From contig JBITNC010000001.1 of assembly GCA_050084985.1 (NCBI GenBank), positions 149,296,001-149,360,000 on the forward strand: a stretch of 64,000 nt of DNA, in the 5' to 3' direction. The DNA is from Nageia nagi. Taxonomy: Eukaryota; Pinophyta. The notes under the pieces were generated by a model. The model had not been told where the DNA came from. It saw only the letters and a list, made by a program, of their open reading frames with translations, and did not search any database. Positions 11,045 to 21,987 of the stretch are shown piece by piece; within the stretch, counting starts at the first letter, position 1; each line of letters starts with the position of its first letter. The translations under genes were made by a program, and so were the position numbers.

Positions 11045-12545
11045 TCAATTACTATCACCATGCTTATACTCATTGATATCACTCTCATCATCATCGACAT
11101 CCATGGTGGTAATTAGTGGCCCCTCTAGCTGACCCTCCTCACCCTACAAAGAATAATTAAATAAATAATAGTAAATAAGCAAAAATTAAAATTTTTATAC
11201 ATCAATATTAAATAATATAATTAATTAATTAAAAAACATGTAAAATATTACTTACAATCTCAGCTTCTATCTTCAATTGTATTACTTGAAAACCCTGTTT
11301 AAGGGTATATTTCACTTCATCTTTTGAAGGATACCTACTTTATTTATCAAACTACAAAAAAAAATTAATTAAATAATATTTTAAATATATAACTATTTAT
11401 TTTAAAATATTAAATAAATAATCAAATATACTTAAAACTCTTAATTCAATCCCTATGTTTCTCAATTTTCGTAACTAATGTGTATAAATAATGGACAATG
11501 TGCTATATTGGGCATGCACAACTTTTTCATACCATGATTGTTTATATATGGATTCTTTACATGCTTTATTCTCTTCCACTTTCTTTACCAAGCTCTTCCA
11601 TACTTTTTTGTCAATATCAGTAGGCCTACTTCCTTTATGCTTGTTTCTAGGAAGTTGTTTTATTTATTTTTTGAATTTATCCCTTCTCTAATTTAAATTC
11701 TTTCCCATCTTCTTCAATGCATAATCTAAACTCCATCCTTCACTAAATTTCCTTTTAAGGATATCTATAACTCTTTATTTTCCTATAAAATACATAATTT
11801 TTTTAAAAAATATGATAAAAAATTAAGTGAAAAGTATTATTAATAATAATCTATAAAAAATCATATGTGTGTGTGTGTGTGTAGCACTATGTTTTCTCCA
11901 CTCATGATCTAATGTGAGATCGAACTAATAGAATATGGGTTTTTGATAGTATCATAAAAAAAAATATCCTAAAAAAATTGACTATATCAGTATAGTAATA
12001 TATTCCAAAATAAATAAATATATATATATATATATTTAAAATCAATTCTTACCATTATGATCTTTAATAAATATACCCTTTTCATCCACTTTTATTCAAT
12101 ATCATTACTACTCTAGATCTACAATTATAATACTTACATTATCTTTACTGAATGTAACATTTAACTAATAAAAGTTAATTTCAATCATTTCTAAAAATTA
12201 ATATATTAAAAAAATTTACCATCCTTTGGTGATGAGGCCGCTAATGATGATGCAACAATGTTGGTAGAAGGCCTATTTGAAGTCTCAATGTACATTTATT
12301 TATTAATTTCTCTTTCTAATTCACACCTATCCATCCATTTTTTGGCCATTTTAAACAATTTGGCTACTACCTGACTTTGTAAAAAAGATAAAGAAATAAA
12401 GTTATTTTTTCTTTTGAAATGAATATTATTAAATAAAATATGAACAAATCACATTAATAAATAAATACTTACTAAACCCTTCTTGCTTAGTGTTGTCTTT
12501 GGAGGTTTAGGCTTCTTTCCTCTTCTTTTATCTCCATCATTTAAC
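11045..12545 (-). pseudogene. CACTA accessory transposon gene (TNPA / Transposase_24-like), multi-exon remnant
   Basis: Several exon-like pieces on the minus strand. One near 12484-12545 carries KRRGKKPKPPKTTLSKKGL and is followed by gtaag, a splice donor. The next (12240-12375) has SQVVAKLFKMAKKWMDRCEL. The main one (about 11480-11760) has YALKKMGKNL, then DKKVWKSLVKKVEENKA and YEKVVHAQYSTLS. Then comes RYPSKDEVKYTLKQGFQV (11250-11340), and a last exon ends in an acidic tail MDVDDDESDINEYKHGDSN at stop 11045. The same protein is found at 60.5-62.0 kb and 62.96-64.0 kb, which proves it is a real transposon gene. Placement in the Transposase_24 family is by resemblance only. A few stops make this copy defective. 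Confidence 0.68.
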
Positions 12546-12639
12546 TTTTGATTTCATGGTTTTCATTATTTTTACTAAGTGTATCTTTTCCATGTTTAAT
12601 TTTCTTGTAGTTTTGTAGGAGATTCTTATGAATTCCTAT

Positions 12640-12806
12640 CCCTAAATGTCAAACCCCTGACCCTTAAACCTTAACTATAACCCTTAACCCTTAAACTTTA
12701 ACCCCACACCTTAAACCAAAATTCTAACCCTAACCTTAACCCTTTACCTAAACTCTTAACCCCTAAATTGTAACCCTAATCCCAAATCCTAATATATATA
12801 TATATA

Positions 12807-12843
<37 letters not shown>

Positions 12844-14270
12844 TATTTTAAAATTAAATATTTAATATTATTTAAAAATTATAACCTTAAAATTTAAAAC
12901 CATAACCATAACCCAAACTCCTAACCTTTAAACCCTAATTATAACACTTTACCCTTAAAACCTAATCCCTATACCCTAATATTTAACCTAAACCCAAACC
13001 CCTAACCCTTAAATGCAAACTCCTAACCCTAATCCCTAACATAAAACCCTTAATACTTAACCCTAAGCATAACCATAAACCTAATCATAAAACCCTTAAA
13101 ACCTAACTTGTAAATCCTAAACTTTAACCCAAAACTAAACCCCTAAACTTTAACCCAAACATGAACCTCTAACCTAAACCCTTAATGCTCCACCCCTAAC
13201 CATAACCTTAATTGTAACTTGTAAAACCTAAACCCTTAACCTAAATCCCTAACATTTAATCCTTAATTATAACCTTAACTAACCCTTAAACCTAACTTTT
13301 AACTCAAAATCATAGCCCTTTAAACCTAACCTAAACCTCTAACCCTTAAAATCCTAACCCTTAACCATTAACTCCAAACTTAACCCTAAACCCTAAATAT
13401 TAACACCTTAATCTCTCACCCTAACCATAAAAACCAAAATCTAACTCCTAACCCTAAACACTAACCTCAAATCCTAAGACCCTAACTTTAAACCCTAAGA
13501 ACCTAAACACTAACCTCAAATCCTAGGACCCTAAATTTAAACCTTAATACCTTAAACACTAACCTTAAGCCCTAAAATCCTAACTTTAAACTCTAAGATA
13601 CTAAACACTAACCTTAAGCCCTAAAATCCTAACTTTAAACCCTAAGATACTAAACACTAACCTCAAACCCTATTTACCTAATCTTTAACCCAAACCTTAA
13701 ACCCTAACCCCTGACCTAAAACCCTTAATGATTACCCCTAACTATAACCCTAATTGTAACCCCTAATCCTAAACCATAGCCATAACCCTAACATAACCCT
13801 AAACCCTAACCATAATCCCTAACCCAAACCTATAACCTTTTAAACCTAATTTGAACCTTAACCCTTAACTAACCCTAGCCATAACCCTAACCATAACCCT
13901 AAACCCTACCATAATCCCTAACCCAAACTATAACCTTTAAAACCCTAATTGTAACCTTTAACCCTTAAAAACTAACTTGTAAACCCTAACCTTTAACCAA
14001 ACCCCTAACCTTTAAACCCTAATTTTAACCTTTAACCTTTAAAATCTAACCTGTAAACCTTAACCTTTGACCAAACTCTAAATCTTTAAACCCTAATTAT
14101 AACCCTTAAAACCTAACTTGTAAACCTTAAGCTTTAACCCAAACCCAAACCCCTAACCCTTAAAACCCTAACCCCTAACCTTAATCCCTAACCTAAACCT
14201 TAACCATAATCCATAATTTTTAATTCATAACTAACCCTTAACCTTAAACCTACCCTAAACCTTAAATATT
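12640..14270 (-). repeat. Degenerate telomere-like array (CCCTAAA-type)
   Basis: About 1.6 kb of imperfect CCCTAAA, CCTTAAC and CCATAAC words on the plus strand, i.e. TTTAGGG-type G-rich strand on minus. The Arabidopsis-type plant telomere unit is recognisable but rarely in long perfect runs; an AT microsatellite (about 12790-12842) is embedded. Near 13490-13670 a longer unit of about 65 bp containing 'ctaaacactaacct' is itself repeated four or so times. It lies between the two divergent genes of CACTA element 1. Confidence 0.9.
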
Positions 14271-15399
14271 AAAAATTTTGGTTCATACTTAAAATTTTAA
14301 GTTAAATGTTTAAAATTTAAATTAGATGTTTAAAATTAAATTAAAATTTAACTCTAAAATTAAGTTAAAATTTAATTTAAATTTATATAAATTTTAAATT
14401 ATATTAATTTAAATGATTAAATATTCAAATTATATTATATGTTTAAAATTATATTAAATTTTAAGTTAAGAAGTTAAAATTTAAATTAATATGTTTAAAA
14501 TTAAATTAAAATTATAAATTAATTAGTGACTTGTTATTTATAAATAATGAAGATCATGTGGTCATTTTGACAAAAAAAAGAGGAGCATATTGCTATAGAA
14601 TTTTTCGGTATATTTTTATATCATTTTTAAATTTGAATAATTTTTATGATTCAATATTTTTAAAATTTCTTGATTTCTAGTTAAATTGAAACCCGAAGTG
14701 ATTTATTCTTCAAAATCTATAAAATTAAAACCCTAATTTGTAAATCATTGAAAATCTAGTTTATAAATTTGTTTAATGTTTCAAACCCTAGTTTTATTTT
14801 CAAACCTTAGGTTTAATTTTTTTAACTTTAGTGAAATTAAGCATCTAGGGTTTAAGGTTTTCCTTCTTGATTAGGGTTTAGGATTTTTCTTTTGTATATT
14901 CTAATTGCAATATTAAAATTATTAATTTTAAGTAAAAATTTTCTATTTCTATAAAACAATTCTACATATTTAATGCAAAATTGAATTTTTAAATTCAAAA
15001 AATTGAATCTAGAGTGCTTACCTCCAAATCTAGCTATGAATATGATAAATCTGGCTTAGATATGATAAAAATCAATTAGCTTTTTTAAAATCTAATCGTT
15101 ATGTCCTTCTCTCTTGCTAAAAAATTGATATGCTCTATCTCTTTCCTCTAACACAAAGTAAAAAAATATTTTGTGGGGTATGTGGGGCATGCCCCTTTTG
15201 TTTTATTCTTTTGCATGTTGAATGTTCAGTTCATGCATTGTTTAACACTTTGATGCATTAAATTATGTATCAATTAATGCATAAAATACCTAAAAAAATA
15301 CTTAATACATCAATTAATGAATAAAATACCTAAAAAAATCTTAAATACTTAAAAATTAAATTAAATACTTAAAAAAAAGTAAATATAATTAAATTAATA
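14271..15399. other. AT-rich spacer, no gene seen
   Basis: Runs of 'taaaattaaa' words to about 14520, then mixed AT-rich DNA. A few telobox-like words occur (aaccctag near 14790; tagggttta near 14850 and 14875). A region like this could hold the promoters of the divergent CACTA genes, but no TATA box or start could be fixed. Confidence 0.4.
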
Positions 15400-15640
15400 A
15401 AATGTAATGCTAATTCTATGACAATGTAATGTCAATGTTAATATTATGTTATTTTAATGGTAATGTCAATTCTATTACAATGTTAATACAATGTTAAAGG
15501 TATATGAATGCTATGTTAATGTTATGTTAGTGTTAATACTATATTAATGTTAATGCTATATTAGAGTTAATGTTGTGTTAATACTATATTTAACACTTTT
15601 TTAATGTTAATGTTAATACTATGTAGTTTATTTTCTATAT
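15400..15640. repeat. Minisatellite based on 'aatgttaat'
   Basis: About 240 bases of loosely repeated 'taatgttaatgctat', 'atgttaatgttatgtta' words with period 6-18. It sits just before the second telomere-like array. No coding content. Confidence 0.75.
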
Positions 15641-15724
15641 GCATATGTATTATGCCTTTAAAGTGAACATCAATGAATTGGAGGTGATGACCAATCACTA
15701 ATTCTAATTTTCTTGAGTTCCTTA

Positions 15725-16400
15725 AACCTAAACCTTAAATCCAAAATCCTATACCTTATACCCTAAATCTTAAACCCTAAACCTTAAATATTAAACCCTA
15801 AACCTTAAACATTTAACCCTAAACATTAAATCCTAAACCTAAACCCTAAGCCATAAATCCTAAATGGTAATCCTAGTCTTAAACCCTAAATCATAACCCT
15901 AAATCCTATTAATTAAATATTTAACCCTATACCTTAAACCTTATACCCTAAACCCTAAATCGTAAAATATAATAGTAAAACCCTAAACCTTCTTAATTAA
16001 AACCTAACCTTTAACCCTAAACCCTAGACCCTAGACCCTAAACCCTAAAACATTAACCATGTACCCTAAACCCTAGACCTTAAAGCCTAGACCCTAAACC
16101 TTATACCCTAAATTGTAAACTCTAATCTTAAAACCTTAAACCCTAAACTCTAACCCTAAACCCTAATCTTTTAAACCCTAAACCCAAATCCTAATCCTTA
16201 AACCCTATTAACTAAACCCTAAACCTTTAACCTTTAACCCTATTAATTAAATCCTAAATCCTATTAATTAAATCCTAGACTTTTAATCTTAAAACCTTAA
16301 TTTTAAACCCTACACCCTATACCTTATACCTTATATCTTATACTCTAAATCGTAAACCCTATACCTTATACCCTAAATCATAAACCTTAAACCCTAAACT
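15725..16400 (-). repeat. Second degenerate telomere-like array
   Basis: About 680 bases of CCCTAAA/CCTTAAA/CCCTAGA words, same orientation as the 12.6-14.3 kb array. Some stretches are regular (for example 'taaaccctaaaccttaaat'). It ends directly before the coding region on the plus strand. Confidence 0.9.
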
Positions 16401-16479
16401 ATTATTTTTTATTTTATTGCTTCATGTTGAAGTAGGTTAGTAATATTATTATTAACATCATCATTGGTTTGGAGATCAA

Positions 16480-18110
16480 TATATCAAGGGTTATAAGGAT
16501 TGACATCTCATTCAATGATGATCCTGTACCACCCTTAATTCATGAGAGGAGGATAAATATTTCATCTTCAGATGATGAAGACCATGTTGATGAAGACCAA
16601 AAAACATCATACATTCATCCTAAGTGAACAAATATATCATCGGATGAAAATGATGTATATATCATGATTTTATACTCAAATTTTATTTTATAAGTAGAAA
16701 TATAAGATCAATTAAATTATCACTTTGATGAAATTATGTGCAATATTTAACTATTTTAATATTATGGCTAATGTTACAAGATCATCATCAATCTTCATCT
16801 TCAAAGGATGATGATGATCATGAGGTAATTAATTAGCATGCATGATTGTTTAATTTGATTTTTGAATTCTTTATTAATAATTATCTTATTTGTAATTATG
16901 TTTATATTAGGCCTAAATAAAATTCATATTAATCATAATTAAGTCTTCAATTGGAAGAGGTAAAGTAGCCTTAGCATTGTACCCAACATGAAGAGCATTT
17001 CTAAGAACTAAACCAATGGATGATAATGTGATAGAAGAATTTGGTGATCCTATCACTCTTTATTATAAAGCATTTATTATATGTGGGTGTTCAAGATGTA
17101 AGGGTTGGCAAAAACATCAAAGGGGAGATGTAGAAATACATTATTATGATTTTGATGGTATACCAAATATAGAGGGAGCATTATCTCTTATGATTAGGAA
17201 ATATCCCATTGGTCCATTTGAACCTACTAAATGTGTTGAACATATAAAAAAGAATGTTAGGATTAAAATACTAGAATATGTAGATTCATTAGATAAAAAT
17301 ATAGCAACACTATGTATAAAAATAAGAAATGAAGGATGATTTTATCAATTACCACCAAATGTTGAGCCAATCAAGCTACCAGATGAAAGTGTTGGTGATT
17401 TTCATTTGGCACCTAATTATATACATTTATACAAGTCTACCTATAACTGCAAGGAACATGGTGCATGGCCAATCGAAAAACCTTTTTCGAAAAGCTTATG
17501 AATAATTCACTTATTATGGTCATTCATATGTGATTAAACCTTCTAATATACCTAGTGCAAGAATAGGTTTTTTAATATTATCAAATGTGTGAGTCTTTCC
17601 ATATACCGAAAAAGAATCATTAATGTCATTTTATGGGCCAACCTACAATATAATGGATTAGAGGATATTAACATCATATTTGTTTAATATGGCTAAATAT
17701 GGTATGTGTGGAAATGCAACATCACTAACAAGATATTGAGAACATTTATACATCAATGGCCAACCAAAGATACATGGAAATATTATAGGATATATAAATA
17801 GCTCCAAAGGCACCAAGTCCAACAAATTATGTTTTTATATACTATGAAAATGATAAATATGAATTTATGGCTAGAAAAATGAGAATTTTTATAAGTGTGG
17901 CTCCCATTGTAACTCTTACCCTTGGTGATGAGATATTAGTGCACTACAATATAAATATATTTATTTTAGCACATAAGAGATATATGGATTTAGGAGATTT
18001 AACTTTATTTATTAAACCAAGATGAAAGCATCAAGAAAAGGGAGATTGTATTAGAAATTGAATAATGTTGTAGAAGGTATGTAGTTATGACTTTATACAT
18101 GTTACTTGCT
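16480..18110 (+). pseudogene. SET-domain-like gene remnant inside CACTA element
   Basis: An acidic stretch (ISSSDDEDHVDEDQ near 16555) and then a 107-codon open run 17016-17339 (CGCSRCKGWQKHQRG, YYDFDGIPNIEGALSLMIRK) lead into a segment with SET architecture. At about 17530-17580 is PSNIPSARIGFLIL, matching the S.I..AG.GLF start of SET domains. LMSFYGPTYN follows. Then GNIIGYINSS (about 17780-17800) stands where SET proteins have the N-H-S/pseudoknot strand. After a frame change come NDKYEFMARKMRIF and LGDEILVHYN (17860-17955), the GEE/GDE...Y motif. Three stops fit CGA or TGG codons hit by C-to-T or G-to-A. SET domains transfer methyl groups to lysine. The family call is my reading, not a search. 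Confidence 0.55.
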
Positions 18111-18560
18111 AGTTAGTTCAAGAACCTCTAGGGAGGTTTCTTGTTCAAGAACTTAACTGTTGGGATTCTTGTTAAATGTTTATTTAAACTCATGTTACTT
18201 GTTATAGTTTAATAATATTGTTACTTGTTAAAATTTTACTTAAACTCGTATTCTTGTTAAAGTTATTGATAAATTCTTATTGGATATTGCAAATAATGAT
18301 GTAATGAACATGCATCAATTTTTCTTTAGCATTATTATATATGAATAGAAATACAATTTATTGATGTATTATGATCATAATGATTTATCATACAATTGTT
18401 ACAAATTATTTATATATTACATTAAAATTTTATATTTTTTAAATTATATTAATTATTTGTGATAACTAATTTCACAAGCACATCATACTATATCAAATAC
18501 ACAAGACAAGTCAAATATAATATCTTATACACTAATCCTACATCAAAAAAATATTCATTA
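18111..18560. other. AT-rich gap between SET-like segment and TNP2
   Basis: No domain seen. It could be an intron or the intergenic space between two rightward transposon genes. Confidence 0.4.
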
Positions 18561-20658
18561 GAAAAAAAAAAAGGAAGCAACTAAAGCACATATTAAGTAG
18601 GGATGCATATGTAGAATTCATAACAAATTCAAACCCAATAACTTCTATTCATGTAGTCATGAATTCAAACAATGAAAATGATGAAACATAATCTAATGCT
18701 CATGATCAACAACAAAGTGTAGTATGTTATTTATTTCAATCAATATATACACATGAAAATGGTGATATAGACATGATTGATAATCCACATACATATGATG
18801 ATGTAAGAGGAGGCAATTTTGAAAATGATAGCATGTATACTATTTCCAAAACACATTTGTATAAAGGATCATGTATTTCCAAGTTGGAAGTGCTCCTGAT
18901 TATCATGAATATAAAGGTAAAAAATGGATGGTAAAATATAAGTGTCAATGATCTTCTAAAGTACATATTTTTTATTTTGCATTTTTTTCATTTCTATAAA
19001 TTTATAGGGTATTTCTTTTCATTGTTTGTTATTTGCATAATAATTTTATGTTTTTTTTTGTATTATATTTTACTAAATAAAAAGTTTCTTCTAAGGTACA
19101 ATGTCATCCCTTCTTCTTATAGAAAAGCATGAAATGTTTTGAAATATGTAGGGGTATCATGTGTTTCATAACATACTTGTATTAATGATTGCATATTATA
19201 TAGATGACCATATAAAAAATTGAGTGTATGTCCAAAGTGTGGTGTAAATAGATATCATTTAGGAACTACAAGGAATAATATTCCTCAAAAGGTTCTTCAT
19301 GATCTTCCACTTATTGATAGATTCATTAAAATGAATAAGTGTAATTCACTTGCATAGCATATGGATTGGCATGCAAAAATAGAAGTGAAGATGATGTATT
19401 ACGCATTCTTGAAGATTTTAGAGAAATGAAAAATATAGAAAATATATAGCCCGATAAATTTCAAGATGAACCTAGGAGTGTCAGGATGGGTTTAACTATT
19501 TATGGTGTCAATCCACATTCTATACAATCATGTAATTATTCAATGTGTCATGTTGTTATAATCAGTTATAACATACCTCTATGGATGTCCTTAAAAAAGA
19601 ATATTTGATGTTAACTCTCTTATATCTTGGACCACATCAAGTGAAAAATATAGATGTCTACCTTGAACCATTAATTAATGAACTGATGCAATTATGAAAT
19701 GGAATTCATAATGTGATTGATAAATTATACCTACCCAATAGAGATCATTCACATTAAATGGTATACTATGTTGGAGTATACATGATTATCCAAGTCTTAG
19801 TGTTTGTTTAGGTATGTATATATAATATTTATTACATTTAAATATATAATAAAATAATATATTGTAAATATTTAATTTTCTGTTACCATATGATAATGTA
19901 TTTTCTAATAAAAATGTATTATAGGCTTTCATACAAAAGGTTATCATGCTTATCCATGATGTGCATAAAATCTCATAGTAAGAAATTCAAAACACTTGTA
20001 GAAAATGAAATACCTTGGCCATAGAAAATATTTACCATTGGACCATGAGTTTTAGAATATGAACTCATCGTTTAATGGTGAGACTAATCATACTGTAACT
20101 GCCACTTATGCATCTCCTATCGATTGGTTGGAAAAGTACCAAGAAAGTGAAGAAAAATGTTGGAGAAGAGCCTTTGACAAAGGTATTGTTGAAGATACAA
20201 AGGATATTATTATTCACAAAGATGACTTACATGAAGGTGAAATTTAATAAAATATTATATCAATATGTTTGTTTATTTGAAAAAATACTTTGTAATATAT
20301 CAATTTCATTATTTTCTCAATTAAATGTTTAAATTTACACATATTTTCATGTATGAACAAAATGTTAATATTTTATAAAGTGGAATACTAGAAGAATTTG
20401 TTAGTAACACATTTATTGGATCATATGCATATTGTAAATAATGTTGCATCTTCTTTATATTGGTATACAACAAGCAAAGAATCAAATAGTATTCAACTGA
20501 GATATGATTTAAAGGCTACCAAAAAAAAGCATGCTCTTTAGGTAACTAAAACTTTAGATGAAACAATAAATATATATGCTCCAACCTCATGGATTATGAC
20601 TAAAGATGAAGCGAGCATTCTACACAAGCTTGTTAAAATCATTAAAATACCTACGAGA
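18560..20658 (+). pseudogene. CACTA TNP2 transposase (Transposase_21), 5' and core exons
   Basis: The N-terminal part has THLYKGSCISKLEVLLIIMN (18850-18915), the usual LY.GS..S.LE.....N block. After an intron come VGVSCVS, HTCINDCILYR and VCPKCGVNRYHLG (19150-19265), then IPQKVLHDLPLIDRFIKM (19282-19335). RSVRMGLTIYGVNP (19475-19515) and YNIPLWMSLKKN follow, where TNP2 has R.GL..DG.NP and Y..PPWM. GPHQVKNIDVYLEPL-like sequence is readable across frame changes near 19630-19670. A third exon has YLGHRKYLPLDHEF (about 20010-20050) and continues into 20059-20247. The last piece (20420-20658) is cut by the copia insertion. TNP2 binds and cuts the element ends. Stops and frameshifts make it inactive. 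Confidence 0.88.
20654..20658. repeat. Left target-site duplication of copia element 1 (cgaga)
   Basis: The 5 bases cgaga precede the left LTR and recur at 27595-27599 right after the other LTR. A 5-bp duplication is standard for Ty1/copia integration. Confidence 0.95.
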
Positions 20659-21156
20659 TGAAGGATTTGAACTAGATCTAAACAAATCCTCTAGGACCTT
20701 AGACTAGGAAACTCAAGTGTACACATCTATAATTCTAAGAACATCATTCACACAATATGACACCAATATAATGTGGTTCCTCCCTCCTTGGGAGTACATC
20801 CACAACTAGTTCTCTTATTCTCAAATCTATGTCTCTCTTACAACTATTCTCTAGCTCTCTCCTACACAACCAAGTAGAGTAATCTTACTCAAAACTTAGA
20901 TATCTTTACATGAGGAGAGGCCCTCTATTTATAGGTTGAGAGCACCTCCCTAACCTTCCTTTAACCCAAGGGTAAGGTTAGGGTTACATTAAATGTACCA
21001 CCAAACTTCAACCTACCAACTAACTCCTTTGGTAAAGTCAAAGTCTATACATTAAAGAATTCTATTAATCACTTAAGGTATCTACATACCCTTAAGTGAT
21101 TAATTGAATTTACAAGGAGTCTAGATATTCACAATATTTCATTACAAATTCTAACA
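20659..21156 (-). repeat. 3' LTR of copia element 1
   Basis: 498 bp, TG...CA ends, matching 27097-27594 at every position I compared. Bounded by the polypurine tract inside and cgaga outside. Words on the coding strand include a TATA-like 'ctataaatagagg' (complement near 20929-20941). Confidence 0.95.
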
Positions 21157-21172
21157 CTCCCCCTTAATGCAA
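21157..21172 (-). promoter_or_regulatory. Polypurine tract of copia element 1
   Basis: On the minus strand 'gcattaagggggag' directly abuts the 3' LTR. This is the RNase H-resistant primer for plus-strand DNA synthesis in LTR retrotransposons. Confidence 0.85.
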
Positions 21173-21648
21173 TATTGGGATAGAGCGTAGAAGAGAGAAG
21201 AGAGAGAGTAAGAGAGAGTTCTCCTCCATAGAGATACAAGTGGAGATGAGAACTTTTACATATTTTTGAGAATCTTTTTTTTTGAGAACTAGTATGAGAC
21301 TCACTACATTACCATTTGATAAAAATGGTTTACAATACAATCATTAACCACAACTGGTTTCACTGTACATAGTAGTCGATCAACTTTAAGCTGACATGTG
21401 AGTCTCCATGAGCTTGCTTTCACAAGGTGAGTAACCTGCATTTCTAAAGAAGATCCTGCATGCTACAAGCAACTCATGAACAAAATCAGTTAGATGCATC
21501 ATATATTCAAATAAGAGAATCAAATAATGCCATCTTATAAATAATTGATCAATGGTGCACTATAAGCCATCACGGAGATGCCAAGCCATCACTCATAGTC
21601 ACCTGTTGTATATAGACATGTGTTGATTTTAAAATAGAGCATAAAATT

Positions 21649-21935
21649 GTACAACGAGTTTCTCACGTAGAGCAAACTCACCACGGAGGTATAGAATGTA
21701 CAACAAGTTCGTCACGCAGAGCGAACTTACCATGGAGGTATATTAAATTACATGCTCAAAATTTGTACAATAAGTTTCTCACGCAGAGCAAACTCACCAC
21801 GGAGGTATAAAATGTACAACAAGTTTGTCACGCAGAGCAAACTTACCACTGAGGTATAAAATAATCAACACTCTATAACAATAATTGTACAACAAGTTTG
21901 TCATGCAGAGCAAACTTACCACAGAGGTCTAGAAT
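21649..21935. repeat. Minisatellite, five copies of a unit of about 45 bp
   Basis: Copies start near 21649, 21697, 21764, 21813 and 21886. Each reads 'tgtacaacaagttt', 'tcacgcagagcaaactta', 'ccac-gaggtat'. Copies 1-2 and 3-4 are directly adjacent pairs, separated by about 20-30 bp spacers. The array fills the place where RT and RNase H should be, next to the 3' LTR. Confidence 0.92.
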
Positions 21936-21987
21936 GTACAATCAAAAAAGGCCTCTTAGAGGTGAAGTTGTCATCACTAACAAAAGT

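Noticed and set aside
12640-16400. A real chromosome end
   Set aside because: The repeats are degenerate, in two separated blocks, and flanked on both sides by transposon genes; this is interstitial telomere-like DNA.
18736-18966. 76-codon minus-strand frame
   Set aside because: Antisense to the TNP2 N-terminal block, which is recognisable on the plus strand.
21649-21935. Regularly spaced repeats resembling a CRISPR array
   Set aside because: Units are imperfect, spacing is uneven, the gaps are not unique spacers of constant size, and the sequence is inside a plant retrotransposon.
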